A stretch of DNA of 64,000 nt from an uncultured Lachnospiraceae bacterium (GTDB taxonomy: Bacteria; Bacillota; Clostridia; Lachnospirales; Lachnospiraceae). Each line of letters begins with the position of its first letter. Positions within the stretch are counted from its first letter, which is position 1. Made by a program: the position numbers and the translations under genes. Under the pieces are notes generated by a model, which saw only the letters and a list, made by a program, of their open reading frames with translations, was not told the DNA's origin and made no database searches. Positions 26,150 to 35,644 of the stretch are shown in pieces. The stretch spans positions 1-64,000 of the forward strand of contig CAJTMW010000019.1 in the NCBI GenBank assembly GCA_910577275.1, given 5' to 3'.

Positions 26150-27619
26150 ATGATTTATAGTATTCATCATTATAATTATTGGCTCAAAGGCGGTGTGGAG
26201 ATGGGGCTGGCTCACCGGGCAAAGATTTTTCGAAATTTAGGTCTGGATGCGAAATTCGTCTTTGCAACTACTTTTCCCGAGCATAATATCTGGGATGAAA
26301 CAGAACAGATGGGATTTTTGGATTCAGAGGTCTTGTGGATGTATGGCTTTTTTACTGACTGTAAGCCTTCTCCGGTCACTTATACGTTGGAGCAGTTAGA
26401 AAATACTTTCGGGGAAGAAGATTACATTTTTTCAAGGGACGGCATGACGGCAAAGTATCAGTTTCCAGATTTAAATGCTTACTATGTAGTGTTTTTGACA
26501 GATGAAATAAGTGATTTTGTACACAGAGTTGTGATGGTTTCCAACGGTTGTCTGGTAAGAAAGGATTATTATACTTATTGCAGGATTTATACGGAGTATT
26601 TTACCCCTGTGAACGGGCAGGCTTATTTGTACCAGAGAAAGTTTTTTAATGAAGATGGAAGCATAGCCTATGAAGAGCTGGCAGAGGGAGGGACAATACT
26701 TTATAAATTCCCAGACAGATTGCTTTATTCTCGGGAAGAACTGGCAGGATATATGATGTCCGGTTTGCAGCTTACGGAGGAAGACGTGGTTTTGATTGAC
26801 GGCGAATGGGGATTTATAGATAAGACGGCTTTCATACAAAGCGCGTTCCCGGCAAGGATAGGGTTTATCGCTCATTTAAACCATTTCAAATTTAGTGATG
26901 AAGATTTTATTTTGTGGAATGAAGCTTATGAGTCCGTCTTTTCCCATCCGGAAAAAATCAGCTTCTTTGTGACGAATACGGAGGTACAGAGCAAGCTTCT
27001 TAAGGAGCAGCTTCAGTATTATAAAGGTATCGACTGCAGGGTTGAGACAATTCCGGTGGCATGTCTGGATAAAATCCGTAGGCCCCGGAAGGCCAGAAAG
27101 AAGTATTCTCTTATGACTGCAGGACGGTTTGAGGCTGATAAACGCACGGGCTGGGCGGTTGAAGCGGCAGTGATGGCGCGAAAAGAGATTCCGGAGCTGA
27201 CTCTGGATATTTACGGCGAGGGAGAGGAAAGAGATAAATTGCAGAAGCTGATTGATGAACTGAATTGCAGCGGCTATGTGCGTCTGTGCGGTTTTCAGAA
27301 GCTGGATGATATTTACCAAAACTATGAGGCATATGTTTCGGCGTCATATGGCGAGACTTTTGGGATAACCTTGCTGGAGGCAATCGGTTTCGGGCTTCCT
27401 GTTGTGGGATTCGACAGTCCATATGGAATACAGAACTTTGTTGATGAAGGGGGGAATGGATTCAGGATTTCCGATATGTCAGTAAGCGGGCTGGCTGATG
27501 GAATTATCCGGCTTTTTAAGGAAGCGGATTTGGAGGCATTTCGAAAACACTCTTATAAAAAGGCGAGACGTTATCTGGAAACGGAAGTAGAGAAAAAATG
27601 GAGGGAGATACTGGCATGA
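26150..27619 (+). CDS. GtfA-like glycosyltransferase, canonical-type subfamily
   Basis: A 489-residue protein close to GtfA in layout: N-terminal HHYNYWLKGGVEMGLAHRA, middle NGCLVRKDYYTYCRIYTEYF, and donor-site E-x7-E in YGETFGITLLEA. It starts one base after the preceding stop, and its TGA overlaps the next ATG. It is most similar to the 28658 product (KGGVE start) among its neighbours. It could be an O-glycosyltransferase with its own donor or a chain-extending enzyme. No dedicated GtfB-like gene follows. Confidence 0.82.
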   Translation: MIYSIHHYNYWLKGGVEMGLAHRAKIFRNLGLDAKFVFATTFPEHNIWDETEQMGFLDSEVLWMYGFFTDCKPSPVTYTLEQLENTFGEEDYIFSRDGMTAKYQFPDLNAYYVVFLTDEISDFVHRVVMVSNGCLVRKDYYTYCRIYTEYFTPVNGQAYLYQRKFFNEDGSIAYEELAEGGTILYKFPDRLLYSREELAGYMMSGLQLTEEDVVLIDGEWGFIDKTAFIQSAFPARIGFIAHLNHFKFSDEDFILWNEAYESVFSHPEKISFFVTNTEVQSKLLKEQLQYYKGIDCRVETIPVACLDKIRRPRKARKKYSLMTAGRFEADKRTGWAVEAAVMARKEIPELTLDIYGEGEERDKLQKLIDELNCSGYVRLCGFQKLDDIYQNYEAYVSASYGETFGITLLEAIGFGLPVVGFDSPYGIQNFVDEGGNGFRISDMSVSGLADGIIRLFKEADLEAFRKHSYKKARRYLETEVEKKWREILA

Positions 27620-28638
27620 AAGTTCATATTACAAACCTGTACGGTATAGGGGGCACAATCGGGAAAGCACAGCAGATGACGGCGGGTATCGCGAAAAGAG
27701 ACCTCCACTATAATGAGTTAGGGATATATAAGTATCCCATGGATTCCGATACGCCCGATATGTTACGGACACGGCTGGACGGTATCATAGCTTCTGTCAG
27801 CCATGGCGATATTGTCATTTTCCAGCTGCCTACATGGAACGGTATCAGATTCGATGAAACTTTTGTGTCGCATTTTAACGGTTACAGGGAACTGAAAAAG
27901 ATATTTTTTATTCATGATGTGCCTCCTCTGATGGAAAAGAAAATACTTCATGAGCTGGACAGGTATATTGCGTTTTTTAACCGTGCGGATTTAATCATTG
28001 TGGCGTCTCAGAATATGGCGGATTTTCTTAAGGCACGCGGACTTGCCGTGAAAAAAATTGTGATTCAGAGGATGTGGGACGCTCTGATAGACATTGAGGG
28101 GACAAAAAAACCGGAATTCCGCAGACGGATTAATTTTACGGCAGACGTTGTATCCATACCGCGTCCGTTTGTCCGGAACTGGAATAATGACAGGGTCGAG
28201 CTGGCTGTCACGGCGGAGCCGGGAGAGTATGACTGGGCGAAAGGCAGAAATATAGATTTCCTTGGCTGGTTTAACAACGAAAATTCCCTTGCGGGCGCGC
28301 TCAGAAAAAGCGGCGGATTCGGCCTGCTCTGGCATGACGACCCGGTATGGCAAGAGTACATGAAATACAATACAGGCTGCAAAATCGGTACATATCTCGG
28401 GGCTGGCCTGCCGGTAATTGTTCATAACAGCGTTTCGGTGGCGGACACGATTCGGAGAAAGAATCTGGGATTGACAGTGGATTCCTTAGAGGAAGCGGCG
28501 GATAAATTGGAGCATATGACGGCGGAGGAATACAGCCGGATGGCGCAGAATGCGGATTCCTTTGGCAATCTGATTCGGAACGGGTATTTTGCAAGAAAAC
28601 TGCTGACAGACGCTGTTTTTAATCTGTTGTATGAATGA
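27616..28638 (+). CDS. Gtf3-like glucosyltransferase
   Basis: A 340-residue protein of the Gtf3 type, which adds glucose to the Ser/Thr-linked GlcNAc in streptococcal adhesins. It begins MKVHITNLYGIGG. Visible motifs are GDIVIFQLPTWNG (acceptor side), SGGFGLLWHDDP, and the donor-side YLGAGLPVIVHN. The ATG at 27616 overlaps the upstream stop and has GGAGGGAG before it; a longer frame from 27598 is not needed. Confidence 0.87.
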   Translation: MKVHITNLYGIGGTIGKAQQMTAGIAKRDLHYNELGIYKYPMDSDTPDMLRTRLDGIIASVSHGDIVIFQLPTWNGIRFDETFVSHFNGYRELKKIFFIHDVPPLMEKKILHELDRYIAFFNRADLIIVASQNMADFLKARGLAVKKIVIQRMWDALIDIEGTKKPEFRRRINFTADVVSIPRPFVRNWNNDRVELAVTAEPGEYDWAKGRNIDFLGWFNNENSLAGALRKSGGFGLLWHDDPVWQEYMKYNTGCKIGTYLGAGLPVIVHNSVSVADTIRRKNLGLTVDSLEEAADKLEHMTAEEYSRMAQNADSFGNLIRNGYFARKLLTDAVFNLLYE

Positions 28639-28657
28639 TGAAAGGAAACAAAGCGGC

Positions 28658-30127
28658 ATGATTTATAATTTCCATCACTTTTACTACTGGCTGAAAGGCG
28701 GTGTGGAAACCGGGCAGGCATACCGGGCGAAGCTTTTCCGCAGGCTTGGACTGGAAGCGAAATTTGTGTATGCCACTACCTTTCCCGACCGCAATATCCA
28801 GACTGAGACATCGTATCTTGGCATTTTGGATTCCGAAGTGATGTGGATGTACGGTTTCTTTACGGACTGCAGGATATCTCCGGTTACCTATACGCTGGAG
28901 CAGCTGGAAGATTCCTTTGAGGAGAAAAACTATACATTCACAAGAGAGGAAAATACCGTAACCTATCGCTTTTCGGATTCGGGCATTTCTTATAAGGCTT
29001 TTCTGACGGACGGGAACAGTGATTTTGTGCACCGGGTCATGATGATTTCTAATGGCTGTCTGGTGAGGAAGGATTACTATACTTATTGCAGAAATTACTC
29101 AGAGTACTATATGCCGGTGAACGGTCAGGCGCAGCTTTATCTGAGACGGTTTTTCAATGAAAACGGAAGCGTGGCCTATGAGGAGATAGCGGATTGGGAC
29201 AGGGTGCTCTATAAGTTTCCGGACAGGCTGCTTTATTCCAGAGAAGAGTTGTTGGGATATATGATGGAACGGCTGGAGTTTACGGAAGACGATGTGGTTC
29301 TTATCGACGTGGAGCCGGGAATGATAGAGAAAGCTGCTTTTATTCAGAACGCAGCGCCTGCAAGGGTTGGTCTTGTGATGCATGCGGACCATTTCTGGAA
29401 TTATTATGACGACCATATATTGTGGTATGGAATTTATGAATATGCTTTTGCCCACTCTGAAAAAATCAGTTTTTTTATCACCAATACGGACGCCCAGAGA
29501 AATCTCCTCAAAGAACAGCTTAAGAAGTACCAGGGGGCGGAGCCAGATATCAGGGCGATACCTGTGGTGGGTCTTGACAGAATCAGATATCCGGAAAAGA
29601 ACAGACGAAAGCATTCCCTTATTTCTGCGGGACGCCTTGCTCCGGAAAAGAGGATGAATCAGGCGATAGAAGCGGTGGTTATGGCGAGAGGGGAAGTACC
29701 CGACGTATCGTTGGATATCTATGGAGAGGGCGGGGAAAAAGGGAAGCTGCAGGAGCTGATTGACAGGCTTGGCTGCGGGGATTATGTGCGTCTGTGCGGA
29801 TTTCAGAAGCTGGATGAAAAGTATCAGGAATATGATGCCTATCTGTCCGCTTCCTATGTGGAGACGCTGGGCGTTACCCTGTTGGAGGCTGTCGGATCGG
29901 GGCTCCCCATCGTCAGCTATGATATGCGCTATGGGGCTCAGGCGTTTATCGATGAAGGGGAGAACGGCTACAAGGTTCCATGGGAAAACGTGGATGAACT
30001 GGCAAAAGGAATTGTCCGGCTGTTTACGGAAGCGGATATGGAAGCTTTCAGAAAGCGTTCTTATGAAAAGGCGGAAGCCTATTTGACAAAGGAGGTAGAG
30101 GAGAGATGGAAGAACCTGTTATGTTAA
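28658..30127 (+). CDS. GtfA-like glycosyltransferase paired with a GtfB-like gene
   Basis: A 489-residue GtfA homologue: FHHFYYWLKGGVETGQAYRA at the start (28667-28726), NGCLVRKDYYTYCRNYSEYY in the middle, and E-x7-E in YVETLGVTLLEA. The ATG at 28658 with AAAGGAAA upstream is preferred over 28631. It overlaps the GtfB-like gene at 30106, exactly as gtfA precedes gtfB at 32758/34245, so the two probably form a second heteromeric O-glycosyltransferase. Confidence 0.85.
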   Translation: MIYNFHHFYYWLKGGVETGQAYRAKLFRRLGLEAKFVYATTFPDRNIQTETSYLGILDSEVMWMYGFFTDCRISPVTYTLEQLEDSFEEKNYTFTREENTVTYRFSDSGISYKAFLTDGNSDFVHRVMMISNGCLVRKDYYTYCRNYSEYYMPVNGQAQLYLRRFFNENGSVAYEEIADWDRVLYKFPDRLLYSREELLGYMMERLEFTEDDVVLIDVEPGMIEKAAFIQNAAPARVGLVMHADHFWNYYDDHILWYGIYEYAFAHSEKISFFITNTDAQRNLLKEQLKKYQGAEPDIRAIPVVGLDRIRYPEKNRRKHSLISAGRLAPEKRMNQAIEAVVMARGEVPDVSLDIYGEGGEKGKLQELIDRLGCGDYVRLCGFQKLDEKYQEYDAYLSASYVETLGVTLLEAVGSGLPIVSYDMRYGAQAFIDEGENGYKVPWENVDELAKGIVRLFTEADMEAFRKRSYEKAEAYLTKEVEERWKNLLC

Positions 30128-31479
30128 GCGATACGATATTACTGTTTGACAGTTATTCCGAGGGCGGAAGGCGTCTGTATGATTCCTTTAGGCTGGCAGG
30201 ATGTGAGTGCTCTGTCGTTGTACTGGAAAACAACGATTTCCTGCCGGAGGAAGCCATGTCGGCATACGATTTGTTTTTGGGCTATTATGGAGAGAGAGGC
30301 AGAAAGACAGGAACCGGTAAGCCCAGATTCTTTAACGAGGTTGAAGTGCCGGATAATTGGAGCATCAACGCGGGGGTCGGTGAAAGTGATTATGGAAAAA
30401 TCACTTATCAGCACGAGGAAAAGGGCAGAATCTATTACTGGGAGTCCCCGAAGAAATTTCGGGTAAAGGCGGTGGACTGGTTTGACAGGAAGGGAGCTGT
30501 CCGCTTCCGGGATTATTATAACCGCTATGGCGCAGTCTGCGCCAGAAGCGTTTACGACGGACAGGGAAAAGAGCTCGGAAAGACATGGTTTTCCGCAGGA
30601 GGACAGGAAGCAATCACAAAAAATTGCGTTACCGGCGATTTGATTGTCAATGACGGCGAGCTGGTGAAGTTTTTCCGGTCGGAAATGGATATGATAGTTT
30701 ATTTCTTCCGCCGGTCGGGATTTGAGAACAGAAAGGTATTTTATAATTCCCTGGCGAATCCATTCCTGATTTCCGGGAGGCTATCGGCTCCGGAAAAGCG
30801 GGACGTGCTGTTCTGGCAGGAAAATGTGGAAGGGGAAATTCCGGGGAACATGCAGATAATTCTTGGCGGGCAGGCCGCCCGTACGGAAAAGGTTATGGTG
30901 CAGAAAAGAAGTGTCTACAACAGACTTCTGGAATTGGGAGCGAATCCTGACAAGGTGCAGAGGCTGGGATATGTATACGATTTTAAAAAGAAGAATGAAC
31001 ACAGGCCGCAGGCTTTGATTTGCACCAATTCCGAGAGGATTGAACACTGTGAAGAACTGGTCAGGGAATTTCCGCAGATGCATTTCCATATCGCGGCGGT
31101 TACGCTGATGTCGCCGAAGCTGATGGATATGGGGAAGTATGATAATGTATCGCTGTACCCGGGAGCGCAGGCGGATACCTTTGACAGGCTTTTTATGTCC
31201 TGCGATTATTACTTTGATATTAACCACTGGACGGAGATTGTCTCCGCGGTGTATCAGGCTTTTCTCCACAATCAGGTTATTTTTGCTTTTGAGGAAACTG
31301 CGCACAACAGGGAGTATGTGGCGGATGCCCATGTCTATCCCATAGCGGAATTTGACAGGATGGTTTCGGATGTGAAAGAGGTTATGGATAATAAGGAAGC
31401 GATGGAGCGGCATCTCAAAATGCAGCTGAAAGACGCTATGGCGGAGGACAAGGAAACCTACCTGAGGCTGGCGGAGTAA
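30106..31479 (+). CDS. GtfB-like glycosyltransferase-stabilising subunit
   Basis: A 457-residue GtfB-type protein: TILLFDSYSEGG start, FLPEEAMSAYDLFLG, DYYNRYGAVCARSVYD, and the C-terminal YYFDINHWTEIVSAV with FAFEETAHNREYV. GtfB proteins are inactive GT-B folds that hold GtfA and the acceptor chain. The start is either ATG 30106 (GGAGG 11 bases upstream) or 30121. It follows and overlaps the 28658 GtfA-like gene, its likely partner. Confidence 0.83.
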   Translation: MEEPVMLSDTILLFDSYSEGGRRLYDSFRLAGCECSVVVLENNDFLPEEAMSAYDLFLGYYGERGRKTGTGKPRFFNEVEVPDNWSINAGVGESDYGKITYQHEEKGRIYYWESPKKFRVKAVDWFDRKGAVRFRDYYNRYGAVCARSVYDGQGKELGKTWFSAGGQEAITKNCVTGDLIVNDGELVKFFRSEMDMIVYFFRRSGFENRKVFYNSLANPFLISGRLSAPEKRDVLFWQENVEGEIPGNMQIILGGQAARTEKVMVQKRSVYNRLLELGANPDKVQRLGYVYDFKKKNEHRPQALICTNSERIEHCEELVREFPQMHFHIAAVTLMSPKLMDMGKYDNVSLYPGAQADTFDRLFMSCDYYFDINHWTEIVSAVYQAFLHNQVIFAFEETAHNREYVADAHVYPIAEFDRMVSDVKEVMDNKEAMERHLKMQLKDAMAEDKETYLRLAE

Positions 31480-31511
31480 ATAAGGCAGTCAAAAAAATGA
31501 AAGGGTATGAA

Positions 31512-32768
31512 ATGCTGATTTTTTTTGATAAATACACGGAAAACGTTGAGAAAGTGCGTGAAACCATGCGCGGCACGGGATGCGAGGAAAAAATTGCGGT
31601 ACTGCAGGATAACGGCTTTTTGCCGTCCGGCGTGACGTCGCCATATGAGTTTTTTGTCTATCGGGACAGACAGGAAGCGCTTACGGAGAAGGATTTGTTT
31701 TACAACTTTATCGAGCTTCCCGAATTCTGGGAGGTTCGGCTGACCGGCTGGACGGGCGGCATTTTTGATATGGGGCGGGAAAAAGCCAGGATTTATTTTA
31801 AGGAGCCTGCTGAAAAGAGGAATGTGCAGCGGGTGGAATGGCATATGGAGAACGGATGGGTATATAAGATTGATTATTACAACAGGTATGGTTTGAAGTA
31901 TGCCAGTGAATTTCTCTCTCCGGAAAAAAACGTGGAGTCCAGGGTGTTTTACTCTGACAAAAATCAGGAGATTGTGGTGGAGCAGCCGGTAAATCACATG
32001 ATTTCTCTGCTAAAAAACGGAGCAGTCAGGGGACTGTTCGATTCTTATGCCGGATTCGTTGCCCAATATCTGAAAGAAGCGGGATTTGAAGATGAAAGAA
32101 TCCTGTTTGTGCAGGAGGAGAAAACTTTTGAACTTTTCTCGCTTGCTTCTGATGAGAGAAACAGGTGGACGTCTGTTTGGTTCGCAAATGATGAGCTGCT
32201 GAATAAGTATATCGGTATGGGCGGGAAAAACGGCGGCAGATTTTATACGATGCCGGAACAGTACCGGGAAAATCAGGCAAGGGGCGAAGCGCTTATTCTG
32301 ACGGCTTCCGACCGGATTGAAAATCTGGAATATCTGATTGGCGAGCTCCCTGATATGATGTTTCACATAGCCGCACATACGCAGGTATCGGATAAGCTTC
32401 GCGGATTGGCGGAGCTGGATAACGTAAAGGTTTATCCGCAGATAAGTGTGCAGAATTTGAATATGCTGTGGAATACCTGTGATTTTTATCTTGATATCAA
32501 CCATTATCGGGAGATATATGACGCGGTGGATACAGCACATATGAAAAATATGCTTATCATGGGATTTGATAATACGGCCCATCACCGGGAGCTTATGGCA
32601 GGCGAATGTATCTATGCGGAGGACGAAGGGGAAAAAATGGTTTCCGCCATAAAGGAACTCAAGGGAAATCCTGCCATGGTGGAGGAGCTGCTAAAGCGGC
32701 AGCAGAAAAAGAAAGAGGAAATCCGGGAAGGATTTTTGCAGAGGAGGGAGAACGGTCATGGTATATAA
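31512..32768 (+). CDS. GtfB-like protein, second subfamily
   Basis: A 418-residue GtfB relative of a separate subfamily shared with the 35645 product: LIFFDKYTENVEKVRETMRG at the start, NVQRVEWHMENGWVYKIDYYNRYGLKY in the middle (31824-31904), and FYLDINHYREIYDAVD near the end. ATG 31512 with AAAGGG just upstream is preferred; ATG 31497 is possible. Its 3' end overlaps gtfA by 11 bases. Its catalytic partner is unclear, perhaps the divergent GtfA-like proteins. Confidence 0.8.
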   Translation: MLIFFDKYTENVEKVRETMRGTGCEEKIAVLQDNGFLPSGVTSPYEFFVYRDRQEALTEKDLFYNFIELPEFWEVRLTGWTGGIFDMGREKARIYFKEPAEKRNVQRVEWHMENGWVYKIDYYNRYGLKYASEFLSPEKNVESRVFYSDKNQEIVVEQPVNHMISLLKNGAVRGLFDSYAGFVAQYLKEAGFEDERILFVQEEKTFELFSLASDERNRWTSVWFANDELLNKYIGMGGKNGGRFYTMPEQYRENQARGEALILTASDRIENLEYLIGELPDMMFHIAAHTQVSDKLRGLAELDNVKVYPQISVQNLNMLWNTCDFYLDINHYREIYDAVDTAHMKNMLIMGFDNTAHHRELMAGECIYAEDEGEKMVSAIKELKGNPAMVEELLKRQQKKKEEIREGFLQRRENGHGI

Positions 32769-34248
32769 TTTTAATCTGGGAATCGGCTGGGCGAGCAGCG
32801 GTGTTGAGTATGCTCAGGCGTACAGGGCAAAGCTGCTTAGGCGTATAGGGCAGGAGGCAAAATTTGTTTTCACTGATATGTTTCCAAAGGACAATATCCA
32901 GCACATGGCGGAAAACATTGGCTTTCTGGATTCCGAAGTAATTTGGCTTTATACGTTTTTCACGGACTGTAGGACGTCGCCTGTTACGTTTACGCTGAAA
33001 ATGCTGGAAAAGACTTTTGGCAACAGGCAGTTTTCCGGCGCAAGAGACGGCGGAAAGGTGAAATATACATTTCCGGGAACCAATACCTATTATGTGGCTT
33101 ATCTGGTTAATGAGAAAGAAAACAGAGTGCACAGGGTGGAGATGGTGTCAAACGGCTGCCTGATTCGAAAGGATTATTATACTTATTGCCGGATTTACTC
33201 GGAATATTATGCGCCTCTGGACAATAAGGCTCATTTGTATCACCGCAGATTTTTTAATGAAAACGGCTCAGTGGCCTATGAAGAAATTACAGATAACGAT
33301 GCGGTGATGTATCAGTTTCCCGACAAGCTTATCTGCTCAAAAGAAGAACTGGTAGGCTATATGGTATCGCGTCTGAATCTGACGAAAAAGGATGTGGTTA
33401 TCATTGACCGGACCACGGGAATCGGACAGGCGATTATGCAGAATGCGGGCCCGGCGAAGATTGGGATTATTATCCATGCAGACCATTTCAGCGAGGGAGG
33501 CACGGACGAGGAAGCGATTTTGTGGAACAATTATTACGAGTATGCGTTTTCACAGCGGGAGCGCATTAAGTTTTACGTTACCTCCACGGACGTCCAGAAC
33601 CGCCTTTTGAAGCAGCAGTTTAAGAAGTATATGGAAGCAAGCCCAAGGGTAGTGACGATTCCGGTGGGAAGTCTGGACGAGTTAAAGGTTCCGGAGAAAT
33701 CCAGAAAGAAACATTCGCTGATTACGGCCTCCAGACTTGCCAGCGAAAAACATGTGGACTGGCTCATTGATGCGGTGGCGGCCGCAAGGAAGCAGGTTAA
33801 AGATATTTCTCTGGATATTTACGGGAAAGGCGGAGAGGAAACCAAACTCAAAGAGCAGATAAAACGTCTGAACTGTGAAGAATATGTACATTTGTGCGGG
33901 CAGAAGAACCTGCAGGAGATATATAAGAACTATGAGGCCTATCTGTCAGGCTCCACCAGCGAGGGATTTGGCTTAAGCCTCATGGAGGCAATCGGTTCGG
34001 GACTTCCCATCATCGGTTTTGATGTGCGTTATGGAAATCCGAATTTTATTGATGATGGGAAGAACGGCTACCTGATTCCGGTGCATGATAAGATGGAAAA
34101 GCAGGAGAGGGTGCAGAGGCTTACAGAGTGTATTATCCGTCTGTTTACGGAAGCGGATATGGAGAAGTATCATCAACATTCCTATGACAAGGCAAAGACA
34201 TACCTGACAACGGAAGTGGAGAAGAAATGGAGGAATGTATTGAAATGA
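32758..34248 (+). CDS. gtfA: O-GlcNAc transferase catalytic subunit GtfA
   Basis: A 496-residue protein and the best match to streptococcal GtfA in this locus. It opens with YNFNLGIGWASSGVEYAQAY, continues FTDMFPKDNIQHMAENIGFL, and carries the family donor motif E-x7-E in SEGFGLSLMEAIGSG. GtfA with GtfB transfers GlcNAc from UDP-GlcNAc to Ser/Thr of the adhesin repeats, in the cytoplasm before export. GAGGGAGAACGGTC precedes the ATG. The gtfB gene overlaps its 3' end by 4 bases. Confidence 0.92.
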   Translation: MVYNFNLGIGWASSGVEYAQAYRAKLLRRIGQEAKFVFTDMFPKDNIQHMAENIGFLDSEVIWLYTFFTDCRTSPVTFTLKMLEKTFGNRQFSGARDGGKVKYTFPGTNTYYVAYLVNEKENRVHRVEMVSNGCLIRKDYYTYCRIYSEYYAPLDNKAHLYHRRFFNENGSVAYEEITDNDAVMYQFPDKLICSKEELVGYMVSRLNLTKKDVVIIDRTTGIGQAIMQNAGPAKIGIIIHADHFSEGGTDEEAILWNNYYEYAFSQRERIKFYVTSTDVQNRLLKQQFKKYMEASPRVVTIPVGSLDELKVPEKSRKKHSLITASRLASEKHVDWLIDAVAAARKQVKDISLDIYGKGGEETKLKEQIKRLNCEEYVHLCGQKNLQEIYKNYEAYLSGSTSEGFGLSLMEAIGSGLPIIGFDVRYGNPNFIDDGKNGYLIPVHDKMEKQERVQRLTECIIRLFTEADMEKYHQHSYDKAKTYLTTEVEKKWRNVLK

Positions 34249-35585
34249 AAGATATAATACTGCTTTTTGATAATTATGGAACAGACAGCCAGAGCCTTCA
34301 TGCCTCTTTTCAATCCGCAGGCTTCCATTTTCCGGCAACTGTGATAGAGGATAACGGCTTCCTGCCGGAAGATGTGGTATCGGTTTATGGATTTTTCCTT
34401 GGCAGTTACAAAGAAGCCCTTGGGGATAAGGCGCGTCCGAAATATTTTAACGAAATAAAGGTTCCTGCCTATTGGGAAATCAGCGGGAATAACAACAGCG
34501 GCTCCGTGCATGACCTCTATAAGGAGAGGGCGAAGATTTTTTATGCGGAGCCTGCCCACAAGCGCCGCGTAAGGATTGTGGACTGGTATGACGAGAAGGG
34601 CGCCGTACGTGCCAGCGACCATTATAACCGCTATGGCGCAATTTTTGCCAGAACCGTTTTTAACGCAAAGGGACAAAAATTCAGCAAGTCTTACTTTTCA
34701 GTTACAGGGGAGGAAATTATTGTCGAGAACTTTGCTACCGGAGATATCATTTTAAATTATGACAATGAAGTACGGATTTTCCACACAAAGACGGACTTTG
34801 TTGTGTATTTTCTTGAGCGTGCCGGTTATGCCCAAAGCAGAATCTTCTTTAACTCCCTGTCAACGCCGTTTTTTGTATCAAACAGACTCACGGCGCAGGA
34901 AAAGAAGGATATTTTATTCTGGCAGGAGCCTGTCCGGCAGGATATTCCGGGAAATATGCAGGTTATCTTCAGGGGACAGGCAAGCCGTACGGCGACGGTT
35001 ATGGTGCAGAAGCGTAAGTCCTATGACAAGCTGATTGCCCTTGGCGCAAATAAGGATATGACGCATAAAATGGGATTTATTTATTCTTTTGAAAAAGAGA
35101 ACGGGCATGAACCGAAGGCACTTATTTGTACGAATTCCGATAATATCGAACAGTGTGAAAAAATTGTAAAGGCGATACCGGAGATGCATTTTTACATCGC
35201 GGCGCTTACGGAAATGTCGTCCAAGCTCATGGAAATGGATAATTATGAAAACGTGAGCCTTTATCCAAACGTGAAGCAGGCGATATTGGACGGATTATTT
35301 GGAGAATGTGATTTTTATCTGGATATCAATCACGGGAATGAGATTGTTTCGGCAGTACGCAGGGCGTTTATGAATAACCAGCTGATTTTTGCCTTTGAGG
35401 AAACCGCCCATAACAGAGATTATGTGGCGGAGGCGCATATTTATCCGGCGAATGACGCGCACCGCATGATTGTGGATGTCAGAAAGGCCATGAAAGACGG
35501 GGATGTGTTAGAGAGATGGCTTGGGAGACAGTATGAGGCGGCTATGGCGGAGACGAAGGAGAGGTATGAGGGGATAGTGATATAA
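34245..35585 (+). CDS. gtfB: GtfA partner GtfB
   Basis: A 446-residue GtfB: DIILLFDNYGTDSQSLHASF start, IEDNGFLPEDVVSVYGFFLG, HYNRYGAIFARTVFNAKGQK, and FYLDINHGNEIVSAVRRAF near the end. ATG 34245 (overlapping the gtfA stop) with GGAGG 12 bases upstream is preferred over 34227. It is the chaperone-like subunit that stabilises GtfA and binds the partly glycosylated adhesin. Confidence 0.9.
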   Translation: MKDIILLFDNYGTDSQSLHASFQSAGFHFPATVIEDNGFLPEDVVSVYGFFLGSYKEALGDKARPKYFNEIKVPAYWEISGNNNSGSVHDLYKERAKIFYAEPAHKRRVRIVDWYDEKGAVRASDHYNRYGAIFARTVFNAKGQKFSKSYFSVTGEEIIVENFATGDIILNYDNEVRIFHTKTDFVVYFLERAGYAQSRIFFNSLSTPFFVSNRLTAQEKKDILFWQEPVRQDIPGNMQVIFRGQASRTATVMVQKRKSYDKLIALGANKDMTHKMGFIYSFEKENGHEPKALICTNSDNIEQCEKIVKAIPEMHFYIAALTEMSSKLMEMDNYENVSLYPNVKQAILDGLFGECDFYLDINHGNEIVSAVRRAFMNNQLIFAFEETAHNRDYVAEAHIYPANDAHRMIVDVRKAMKDGDVLERWLGRQYEAAMAETKERYEGIVI

Positions 35586-35644
35586 AAAACGCGGAATTTT
35601 TGAGGATTGGATATTCCGAAACAGTGCTACGGGGAGGATATAAG